A stretch of DNA of 5,639 nt from Acidobacteriota bacterium (GTDB taxonomy: Bacteria; Acidobacteriota; Vicinamibacteria; Marinacidobacterales; SMYC01), in assembly GCA_029263435.1 (NCBI GenBank), contig JAJCXL010000392.1, positions 1 through 5,639 on the forward strand, in the 5' to 3' direction. Below, one piece after another: positions 1-5,554 of the stretch. Both the position numbers and the translations under genes were made by a program. The first letter of the stretch is position 1, and every line of letters begins with the position of its first letter. The notes beneath the pieces were generated by a model. It saw nothing but the letters and a program-made list of their open reading frames with translations, had not been told where the DNA came from and did no database searches.

Positions 1-371
1 GCTGCGATGACCACTTTGGGCGTCATGTCGTTGCCGAGCATGAGCACGAGGATCGGCGCGACCGCGACAATCGGGATCGAACGGATGATGATCGCGAGCG
101 GAAACAGAGCCTGCTCGACCGTTTTTTGATGCACGAATACGGTCGCGAGCGCGATAGAAGCGAGGTTGCCGATGGCAAAGCCTAGTAGGCTCTCGAGTGC
201 GGTCGGCACGAGATTTCTCGCGATCACGCCGAAGTCTCTGATGAAGGTGCCGGCGACATGGAGCGGAGAGGGGACGATATATTCCGGGATGTCCAGAAGC
301 TCCACCGCGAGGGTCCACACCGCCAGGATCGACAGGAGTGTGATGGCGGGGAGTACGTGCTCGCGCTTCAT
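1..371 (-). CDS. ABC transporter permease, SsuC/TauC/ThiX-like (partial, N-terminal part)
   Basis: Inner-membrane permease of the importer whose binding protein and ATPase are encoded just upstream. Only the first 123 codons are in the window; family members are usually about 250-280 residues, so roughly the N-terminal half is visible and the cytoplasmic EAA loop that contacts the ATPase lies outside. Visible are a first hydrophobic helix at about residues 7-25, the family-typical 'YIVPSP' segment at 31-36, a second helix at about 61-80, and the conserved stretch RSIPIVAVAPILVL (97-110) leading into LGND. The start is placed at ATG 371-369 because GGAG lies 8 nt upstream and the codon overlaps the ATPase stop as TGATG. 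A second in-frame ATG at 377-375 is only 2 nt from that GGAG and is less likely. Translation is probably coupled to the ATPase gene. Family assignment is firm; the substrate is unknown. Confidence 0.9.
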   Translation of the reverse strand, partial: MKREHVLPAITLLSILAVWTLAVELLDIPEYIVPSPLHVAGTFIRDFGVIARNLVPTALESLLGFAIGNLASIALATVFVHQKTVEQALFPLAIIIRSIPIVAVAPILVLMLGNDMTPKVVIA

Positions 372-1138
372 CAACATGTCTCCAGGAGCTGCCTGAGGTG
401 CGCGGACTGCCGGACGAAGCTTTCGGACTCCCGGACGTCCAGAGCTCGCTCCTCCGGTAGATCCGGCGTCACCAAGTCTCGCACCCGCCCGGGGTGGGCT
501 TTCAGTACGAGCACTTTCTGTCCGAGGAAGAGCGCTTCTTGAATGCTGTGGGTCACGAAGAGGATGGTGGTACGGGTCTCGCGCCAAATGCGAAGAAGCT
601 CGGCGTTCAGCCGATCCCGCGTGATCTCGTCGAGCGCACCGAACGGCTCGTCCATGAGCAGAATCTTGGGTGCGGTGACGAGCGCCCGCGCGATCGAGAC
701 GCGCTGCCGCATGCCCCCTGACAGCTCATGAGGGAAGGCATCGTGCCACTTACCGAGCCCGACCAGATCGAGGAGCGCGTCGGGGGACATCGCTTCGGAG
801 GCCCGCTTGCGGCCATCGCCTATCTCGAGCGGAAGCTCGACGTTGTCTCGGGCGGTGCGCCACGGCAAGAGGGCCGCGTCTTGAAAAACGAAACCGAGCT
901 CTCGTCGTTTACGGATTTCCGCCGGAGTGCTGCCAAACACCGACACCGATCCTTCACTGGGCGCGACGAGGTCGGCGACGACACGAAGCAACGTCGACTT
1001 GCCGCAGCCCGACGGACCGAGGATGGCGAGAAAGCCTCCTTCTTCGATCTCGAACCCGACGTCGTCGAGCGCCGTCACGGCGCCGCGATCGGAGTCGAAG
1101 CGGACCGAGACTCCGTCGATGACTACGGAGCCGCTCAT
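371..1138 (-). CDS. ABC transporter ATP-binding protein, SsuB/TauB/ThiZ-like
   Basis: Cytoplasmic ATPase that powers the importer, 255 residues, full length for the family. All the nucleotide-binding motifs are intact: Walker A GPSGCGKST (41-49), Q-loop Q86 in VFQDAALLPW, ABC signature LSGGMRQR (139-146), Walker B ILLMDEP (159-165) with catalytic E164, D-loop GALD (167-170) and switch H197 in FVTHS. The Q-loop context 'LLPWRTARDNV' and the sequence around the D-loop 'MDEPFGALD' are characteristic of the nitrate/sulfonate/taurine/thiamine-precursor importers. The ATG overlaps the binding-protein stop by 4 nt (ATGA), and the only purine-rich run upstream is GAGAG, so initiation probably depends on translational coupling. 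The stop overlaps the permease start. Known of the family: it works as a dimer on two permease copies. The transported molecule cannot be read from the ATPase. Confidence 0.96.
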   Translation of the reverse strand: MSGSVVIDGVSVRFDSDRGAVTALDDVGFEIEEGGFLAILGPSGCGKSTLLRVVADLVAPSEGSVSVFGSTPAEIRKRRELGFVFQDAALLPWRTARDNVELPLEIGDGRKRASEAMSPDALLDLVGLGKWHDAFPHELSGGMRQRVSIARALVTAPKILLMDEPFGALDEITRDRLNAELLRIWRETRTTILFVTHSIQEALFLGQKVLVLKAHPGRVRDLVTPDLPEERALDVRESESFVRQSAHLRQLLETC

Positions 1139-2181
1139 GAAGCTCTCGGACTATAGATACCGGAGCCCAGGTGGGGCCGATCGGTTTTGGTCGCTTCGAG
1201 GATATCGAGGGTCATGACGTCATCCACCGTCGGGACCTTTTGAGTGAACTGTGACAGCTCGTCATAGGTGCGGATCTGCTCCGCCCAGTTCTCGCGATCC
1301 ATCGTCCCCCAACCCTGTTCGAGGGTTTGGTCGGTGAACACGTAGCCCAAGATCTCCCTGACGGCGGACATCTCGTCCTCGAATCGCAAGATCGGATACT
1401 CGGCCACCAGAAGCTCGACCGCTCGCTCGGGCTCGCGATAAGCGAGCTCCCATCCGCGTCCCGTCGCGCGCAAGAATGACTGCAAGAGCTCGGGCGACTG
1501 GTCGAGCGTGTCGAGGGTGGCGTAGTACGGCATCGCATAGAGACGGATACCCTGGTCCCAGAGCCGCATCGTCTTTCGGTCGTCACCGAGTGGGGAGAGG
1601 GCCGTGACGTTCGTCGTCCAGCCGGTGATGACATCCACTTGCCCCGTCAGCAGCGGCATCATCGACGAGCCCACCACGACGAGCTCGAGATCCGCCGGAT
1701 CGATCTCGTGTCGGGCCAAAAGCGCGTTTAGCAAGATGTTGCCTGTCGCGTTCGTGCCGACTTTCTTTCCGACCATGTCCTTCGGCGTCACGACCGGATT
1801 TGCGGGGAGCGAGAAGTAAGAGTAGGGGTGTTGCTGCACACTGACCCCAAAGCAGCGCACCGGTATCCCTTGAGAGACCGCCAGCATGAGCGACGGGCTC
1901 GATGACACCTGTCCGAGCTGGTAGCGGCCCGAGGCGACGATGCCGACCCCGTCGATGTGCGGACCTCCCGGGTGGATCTCTAGATGAATGCCTTCTTCTT
2001 CGAAGAAGCCCTGCCGTTTCGCGACGACCTCGCCGAGCTGGTTACCGCCGGCCAGCCAACCGAGCTGCATGTCGAGCACGGCCAAACCGTTCACGGATCG
2101 TCGGGAGGACAGGCAGGCTCCGAGGCCCATCGCCCCCGCCCCTACCGTAGCCAGAAAAGCTCGTCGATCGAATCTCGTCAT
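1135..2181 (-). CDS. ABC transporter substrate-binding protein, NMT1/THI5-SsuA-like, Tat-type lipoprotein
   Basis: Binding protein of the importer, 348 residues from the chosen ATG at 2181. The N-terminus reads MTRFDRRAFLATVGAGAMGL followed by GAC: a twin-arginine motif (DRRAFLA, 5-11), a short hydrophobic core and a lipobox LGAC with C23 as lipidation site. The mature part has the look of the NMT1/THI5 periplasmic-binding fold: 'AKRQGFFEEEGIHLEI' (54-69) after the first strand, GRYQLG and SSSPSLMLA (85-101), 'PKDMVGKKVGTNATGN' (133-148) for the first ligand-side loop, and GQVDVITGW (180-188) for the second domain. Homologues with this architecture bind thiamine pyrimidine precursors, riboflavin, sulfonates or sulfate esters, so the ligand is open. 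The frame stays open upstream to 2355, but that extension overlaps the sulfatase gene and would place the signal peptide internally, so it was discarded. No clear Shine-Dalgarno precedes the ATG. It is followed directly by the ATPase gene (4-nt overlap). Confidence 0.9.
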   Translation of the reverse strand: MTRFDRRAFLATVGAGAMGLGACLSSRRSVNGLAVLDMQLGWLAGGNQLGEVVAKRQGFFEEEGIHLEIHPGGPHIDGVGIVASGRYQLGQVSSSPSLMLAVSQGIPVRCFGVSVQQHPYSYFSLPANPVVTPKDMVGKKVGTNATGNILLNALLARHEIDPADLELVVVGSSMMPLLTGQVDVITGWTTNVTALSPLGDDRKTMRLWDQGIRLYAMPYYATLDTLDQSPELLQSFLRATGRGWELAYREPERAVELLVAEYPILRFEDEMSAVREILGYVFTDQTLEQGWGTMDRENWAEQIRTYDELSQFTQKVPTVDDVMTLDILEATKTDRPHLGSGIYSPRAS

Positions 2182-2233
2182 CGAAGCGCTCGAAGGGCGT
2201 GAGGGTAACGCTTCCGACGAGACGAGGCAACTC

Positions 2234-2263
2234 GGGGCCTCCCGAACGGGGGCCTCGCAAGAG
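2234..2263 (-). other. Intercistronic GC-rich hairpins between sulfatase and transporter genes
   Basis: The 88-nt spacer between the sulfatase stop and the binding-protein start contains GGCC at 2236-2239 and again at 2251-2254, flanking CCCGAACGGG (2241-2250), which together can fold into a long GC-rich stem. An overlapping alternative, CCTC-GCAA-GAGG (2253-2264 on the plus strand), forms a short tetraloop stem. On the transcribed minus strand no T-run follows either stem, so this is not a standard intrinsic terminator. On the plus strand the small stem is followed by GGCTTTT, but no plus-strand gene ends here. It could act as a partial terminator or an RNA-processing or stabilising element; that role is inference. 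Confidence 0.45.
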
Positions 2264-2269
2264 GGGCTT

Positions 2270-3736
2270 TTAGCGCCCGCCCAACACGGGTCGGGGGCTC
2301 GGGTTGATGGTTGGAAACCCGGCCTGAACGTCCTGGTGCCAGCGCGTGAGCGCATCGTTCATCGCTGCTGCCCGATCGGGGTCCGAGAGAGCCAGATCGT
2401 GAGACTCTCCCGGATCGGCGGCGAGGTCATAGAGCTCCACGTGGTCGTCTTCGAAGAATCGGATCAGCTTGAAATTCCCCCGTCGCATCGATGATGCGGG
2501 CGAGCCTCCTTGATTCCCGTAGTGCGGGTAGTGCCAGAAAAGTGCGCCGCGATCGCTCTCGGATCCTCGGAGCACGGACACCAAGCTCCGGCCGTCGGCA
2601 TGTTGGCTAGGGCGCAATGGCAGGCCGGCCATCTCGAGCATCGTGGGGTAGAAGTCCATGCTGATCGTAGGCGTCTCGGCGATCGAGCCGGGTGCGGTGA
2701 CCTGTGGCCAGCGAACCATCATGGGCTCTCTAACGCCTCCTTCATAGAGCCAACCCTTGCCGGCTCGATAAGGAAGGTTGGACGTCGGATGCCCTTCGGA
2801 CGTGCTCAGCCCGCCGTTGTCGGACATGAAGATCACGACCGTGTTCTTCTCGATTCCCGCCGTCTCGAGCGCTGTGAGCACGGCACCGACCGCCTGGTCC
2901 ATGGCCTCTACCATCCCCGCGTAGACGGCATGGTTTTGGACCCGGCGCACTCGGCGATCTCCCTCCTGCCCCCAGGAGTCCTCCGGGGCATCGCGCCTCC
3001 TGACGTCGTATTTCTCCTCCAAATCTGCACGTGCCATGAGCGGAGTATGGACCGAGTAGAACGAAAGGTAGGCGAGGAACGGTTCGTCGGCTTCAGCCGT
3101 CCGGAGGATGAACTCGCTCGTCTCGCGCGCCAGGCGAGCCGGCAAGTGCTCTCCCGGCGGCCCGTCGGTCAGTCGCGGATTTCCGTAGGGGGAGAAGTAG
3201 TGATTCCCACCGGAAGGTCCACCGCGCTCGAACCCGCCTTTGTTGATCTCGAAACCATGGTCTTCCGGATAGGAGCCTACCGGGCCCAAGTGCCATTTGC
3301 CTGCAAAGAAGGTGCGATAACCGGCTTCTCGGAACACCTCCGCGAGCGTGGTCTCGTCGTGGGGGAGGGCGTCGACGTAAGCCGCGGGCAGGAGCGGCTT
3401 GTCTAGCCACCGTGCACTCGTTGTGTCCGGCTGCGGGGCTCCGAACCAGTCTGTCGTATGCAGTCGCGCGGGGTGCTTTCCCGTCAGAATACTCGCGCGC
3501 GTCGGGCTGCAGACGGGGGACGCGGCGTAGGCGTGCGTGAACCGCATTCCGGAAGCCGCGAGACTATCCAAGTGGGGTGTTTCGTAGAACGTCCCCGGGT
3601 TGAACGCGCCTACGTCCATGACCCCCAAATCGTCGGCGAGAATGAACAGGAAGTTCACCCGTGGTCGTTCGGACGTGCAACCGGCCAGCGTGAGGAGCAG
3701 CGTCGCCGCGAGAACGATGCGCCGGTCCGCCGTCAC
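2270..3736 (-). CDS. Lipoprotein arylsulfatase-type sulfatase (formylglycine-dependent)
   Basis: Hydrolyses a sulfate ester, probably in the periplasm or at the outer membrane. From GTG 3736 the protein has 488 residues, normal for the family. It begins VTADRRIVLAATLLLTLAGC, a lipoprotein signal with lipobox LAGC and C20. The sulfatase signature C-S-P-T-R (76-80) gives the cysteine converted to formylglycine, followed by SILTGKHPARL with K87. Metal and active-site residues are present: D35-D36 (LADDLG), K147 and H149 (GKWHLG), H230 (SVHTP), D306-N307 (SDNGG) and K327 (GKGWLYEGG). The C-terminal part 'LFWHYPHYGNQGG' (399-411) to 'VELYDLAADPGE' (433-444) is common in the arylsulfatase A-like group. 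No maturation enzyme is encoded in the window. GTG was chosen because it alone yields a proper signal peptide; the frame is open to 4024, but that extension overlaps the upstream gene and reads as low-complexity shadow. The ribosome site is weak (GAAG). The upstream gene ends 28 nt before. The natural substrate cannot be predicted. Confidence 0.95.
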   Translation of the reverse strand: MTADRRIVLAATLLLTLAGCTSERPRVNFLFILADDLGVMDVGAFNPGTFYETPHLDSLAASGMRFTHAYAASPVCSPTRASILTGKHPARLHTTDWFGAPQPDTTSARWLDKPLLPAAYVDALPHDETTLAEVFREAGYRTFFAGKWHLGPVGSYPEDHGFEINKGGFERGGPSGGNHYFSPYGNPRLTDGPPGEHLPARLARETSEFILRTAEADEPFLAYLSFYSVHTPLMARADLEEKYDVRRRDAPEDSWGQEGDRRVRRVQNHAVYAGMVEAMDQAVGAVLTALETAGIEKNTVVIFMSDNGGLSTSEGHPTSNLPYRAGKGWLYEGGVREPMMVRWPQVTAPGSIAETPTISMDFYPTMLEMAGLPLRPSQHADGRSLVSVLRGSESDRGALFWHYPHYGNQGGSPASSMRRGNFKLIRFFEDDHVELYDLAADPGESHDLALSDPDRAAAMNDALTRWHQDVQAGFPTINPSPRPVLGGR

Positions 3737-3764
3737 GTGACTTCGATTCAGCGGTACCGGAACC

Positions 3765-4490
3765 TTAGTTGCGGGGCTTGCTTCGCGTACCGCTACCGCC
3801 TTTGGTCGGTCGGCCTCGCGATCCGCCGCTCGTGGTGCCGGTGGTTCCCGTGGCTCCCGGTCCTGGGCGTCCTTGCGGGCCACGCGCCACCGGACCGCCC
3901 GAGCGCCCGCCGCCTCTGCCGATTCCCGATGGCGTGGGGCAATAACCGCCACCACCGCTGCCGCCGCCGATACCGCCGAGCCCACGACCCCCGCGACCGC
4001 CTCCTCCGACATCTGAAGGACCACCGCCGCTTCCGCCGCGTCGTCCCTGGCCCCTACCGCCGAGCCAGCCGCTATCGGAGAGTGAAAGACCGTCGAGGCT
4101 GTCGGGCGCTCCGAGCATCGGAGCGGAGACGGAGATTGGAACGAGGGAGCTCATGGCTACCGTTTGGCTACGCAAGCTCGCGAGCTTGGAGCCCTCCGAT
4201 TCTCGAGTGTCGTCGGGGCCGTCCTCGGGTGTCGGCTGTGGCGGCGCGTTCGGTTTCTTGCGCTCCGGAACGTTGCCCACCGGCAGGCGCTCACGCTGTA
4301 AATCTCGAGGAAGCTCCGAGACCGATGTCAAAACGTCGGACGGGGCATCGAGCTCCGCCGCGCCACCGACTCCGGATGTCGCCTTGGATCGCAAAGCGTC
4401 CGGGGCCAAAAAGAGAGTGGCGACGAAAAAGATGAGGGCCTGGATGGCCACGCCGGCGGGGATGAGATTCGTCATTCTCAGACGTTGCAT
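3765..4490 (-). CDS. Hypothetical single-pass membrane protein with Pro-rich linker and Gly-rich tail
   Basis: I do not recognise the 241-residue product. The order is: basic N-terminus (MQRLRMTN), one hydrophobic helix at about 10-30, a polar and proline-rich stretch (KKPNAPPQPTPEDGPDD at 78-94), a less biased segment SSLVPISVSAPMLGAPDSLDG (114-134), then a strongly glycine-rich tail (about 141-236) with many Arg and a lone C184 in GGGGYCPTP. Part of the tail (about 204-217) resembles broken Gly-X-Y triplets. The positive-inside rule puts the tail outside the cytoplasm. One helix plus a Pro-rich spacer recalls TonB-type periplasmic-spanning proteins, but no TonB C-terminal domain is visible, so this is not claimed. 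ATG 4490 is supported by GGGAG 10 nt upstream; an internal ATG at 4475 is possible. It sits 28 nt before the sulfatase and 48 nt after the lipoprotein gene. The N-terminal two thirds look convincingly coding; the tail could be affected by low-complexity bias. Confidence 0.65.
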   Translation of the reverse strand: MQRLRMTNLIPAGVAIQALIFFVATLFLAPDALRSKATSGVGGAAELDAPSDVLTSVSELPRDLQRERLPVGNVPERKKPNAPPQPTPEDGPDDTRESEGSKLASLRSQTVAMSSLVPISVSAPMLGAPDSLDGLSLSDSGWLGGRGQGRRGGSGGGPSDVGGGGRGGRGLGGIGGGSGGGGYCPTPSGIGRGGGRSGGPVARGPQGRPGPGATGTTGTTSGGSRGRPTKGGSGTRSKPRN

Positions 4491-4498
4491 TTATGTCG

Positions 4499-4550
4499 TT
4501 CTCCCGTGGCGGCGGGTAAGCTCAAGTTACTACAGCCACTATGGCGGGAG
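4499..4550 (-). promoter_or_regulatory. Candidate RNA structure sequestering the ribosome-binding site of the Gly-rich gene
   Basis: The Shine-Dalgarno of the gene starting at 4490 (GGGAG in GGGAGAA, plus-strand 4499-4505) is part of CGGGAG, which is perfectly complementary to CTCCCG, the Leu-Pro codons at the end of the lipoprotein gene (plus-strand 4545-4550). The stem can be extended inward by GCCA/TGGC (4507-4510 with 4535-4538), leaving a 6-nt bulge around the TAG stop. A ribosome finishing the lipoprotein gene would cover one arm and free the Shine-Dalgarno. The pairing is seen in the sequence; its regulatory role is inferred. Confidence 0.4.
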
Positions 4551-4976
4551 CAAGTCGGTGGGGGCGATTTGGAGAACGTTGTTCACGACCGAAAGGTCAC
4601 ACAACGTGCCGCGGCCCGATTCCGTGAAATACGCGCGGGGAGTGCCGCCGACCATGCCGAATCGGACTTGATAAAGCCTGCCGGTGTCGAGAAAACTCCC
4701 TTGGACGACCCACCCGTCGAACAGCAGGTTGGTCGGGACCCACCACAGCGCGTTTTGGCTCGATTCGAACCGGACGAGCTCGTTATCCGAGTCGTAGACG
4801 TCCGAGGTTTGAAACCCCGAGGCTTGGTCCGTGAACACCGCGAGCGTGGTTCCCACGGGCACGGACACGGACGCGGTGGGGGTAGCCGTTGTCGATTGGG
4901 AGTCGCCACATCCGAGCGTGCCGATGAGTCCGATGAGTCCGGCATAAAACAGCGTCAGCCCCGCGTGTCGAGCCAT
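4539..4976 (-). CDS. Putative small lipoprotein of unknown function
   Basis: A 145-residue product I do not recognise. Residues 1-23 form a lipoprotein-like signal: basic MARHAG, hydrophobic core LTLFYAGLIGLIGTLG and C23 followed by GDSQS. The lipobox is TLGC, slightly off consensus because Thr is at -3, so lipidation is likely but not certain. A Ser/Thr-rich linker follows (27-40), whose ASVSVPV part is encoded by hexamer-like repeats (CACGGG/CACGGA on the plus strand, about 4854-4871). The remainder (41-145) is a compact domain rich in aromatic and beta-branched residues (ALWWVPTNLLFDGWVV at 76-91, GRLYQVRFGMVGG at 99-111) with one further cysteine, C126; it looks like a small beta-rich domain. 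ATG 4976 was chosen for the signal peptide; no clear Shine-Dalgarno is seen. It is the first minus-strand gene after the divergent intergenic region and may lead the operon. Confidence 0.75.
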   Translation of the reverse strand: MARHAGLTLFYAGLIGLIGTLGCGDSQSTTATPTASVSVPVGTTLAVFTDQASGFQTSDVYDSDNELVRFESSQNALWWVPTNLLFDGWVVQGSFLDTGRLYQVRFGMVGGTPRAYFTESGRGTLCDLSVVNNVLQIAPTDLLPP

Positions 4977-5035
4977 GAGCCCACATTAGCACGGGCCTCC
5001 CCGGACACCCTCAGAGCCGATGATAAGCTCCGGAC
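4977..5035. promoter_or_regulatory. Divergent intergenic region with overlapping -10-like sites
   Basis: This 59-nt gap separates the minus-strand lipoprotein gene from the plus-strand DinB-like gene and must hold, or closely abut, both promoters. On the minus strand TATCAT (5025-5020) matches the TATAAT -10 consensus at 5 of 6 positions and would give a leader of about 35 nt. On the plus strand GATAAG (5022-5027) matches 4 of 6 and lies 8 nt before the ATG, which together with the absence of a Shine-Dalgarno would fit a leaderless message. No convincing -35 box is visible for either direction, so these sites are tentative. Confidence 0.3.
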
Positions 5036-5554
5036 ATGTTCGGCTACGAGATCGGCACAGCGCCATCCACCTTCGATGCTACCGGCGTGTTTATCCGCTT
5101 AGTCGATGGGCTCGCGTTTCGCTATCACTGGGCGACGCACGAGCTACGCCCCGACGATCTCGCCTTTCAACCCGGTCCGGAGAGCATGACCCTCCTCGAT
5201 CTTCTCCGTCACGTGTTGCACTTGGCGTTCATGGTCGAGCAGACGGTCATGAATCTCCCGAAGCGAAAACGGGTCGAGACCGAGGATGCTGTCGAGCTTC
5301 GCGCCGCAACGCTGGCCACGTTGTCTGATGTACGGGACCGTCTGGTGACTCTGACCGACGAGGAGCTGGCCGGCCATCAGGTCCTTCGCCGCAGCGGCGA
5401 GCTCTATCCGGTGTGGAACATTTTGAACGGACCGCTCGCCGACGCGCTGACCCACGTGGGGCAGATCATTTCGTGGCGTCGACTGAGCGGCAACCCCTCG
5501 CCACCGGTCGACGTGTTCGGAGGCATTCCTCCCGAGCCGAGCGCGCACGCCTGA
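5036..5554 (+). CDS. DinB-like four-helix-bundle protein
   Basis: A cytoplasmic protein of 172 residues, the usual size for the DinB/YfiT-like superfamily of metal-binding four-helix bundles. Members include thiol transferases and many uncharacterised proteins; the exact reaction here is unknown. Helix 1 is about residues 18-36. Helix 2, LLDLLRHVLHLAFMVEQTVM (53-72), supplies a possible metal ligand at H59 or H62. Helix 3 is about 86-106. The last helix, about 131-150, carries the typical ending ALTHVGQIISWRRLSG (137-152) with H140 and Q143. The usual HxxxH pair is D136-xxx-H140 here, so one ligand may be Asp. No signal peptide or membrane segment is present. No Shine-Dalgarno precedes the ATG. 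The stop overlaps the next start (TGATG), indicating a coupled two-gene unit transcribed away from the sulfatase-transporter cluster. Confidence 0.8.
   Translation: MFGYEIGTAPSTFDATGVFIRLVDGLAFRYHWATHELRPDDLAFQPGPESMTLLDLLRHVLHLAFMVEQTVMNLPKRKRVETEDAVELRAATLATLSDVRDRLVTLTDEELAGHQVLRRSGELYPVWNILNGPLADALTHVGQIISWRRLSGNPSPPVDVFGGIPPEPSAHA

Noticed and set aside
728..1156. Plus-strand open frame opposite the ATPase gene
   Set aside because: Antisense shadow of an ABC ATPase with all motifs intact.
2253..2271. Intrinsic terminator on the plus strand (CCTC-GCAA-GAGG then GGCTTTT)
   Set aside because: The stem is only 4 bp, the T-run has 4 bases, and no plus-strand gene ends upstream of it.
2182..2355. 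N-terminal extension of the binding protein to an ATG at 2355
   Set aside because: It overlaps the 3' end of the sulfatase gene and would bury a clear Tat/lipobox signal peptide about 59 residues inside the protein.
2510..3406. Plus-strand open frame of 298 codons
   Set aside because: It is wholly antisense to the sulfatase gene, whose catalytic motifs are intact on the minus strand; no domain is seen in the plus-strand translation.
3765..4060. Repeat array or CRISPR-like pattern in the GGN-rich region
   Set aside because: The periodicity is of single codons without fixed-length repeats or spacers; it encodes poly-Gly.
3458..4435. Long open frame on the plus strand (325 codons)
   Set aside because: The translation is rich in Arg and Cys with no recognisable domain, and it lies antisense to the sulfatase and Gly-rich genes; it is a GC-driven shadow.
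4854..4877. Hexamer tandem repeat in the lipoprotein gene
   Set aside because: Only about three imperfect copies within a Ser/Val/Pro linker; explained by low-complexity coding sequence.
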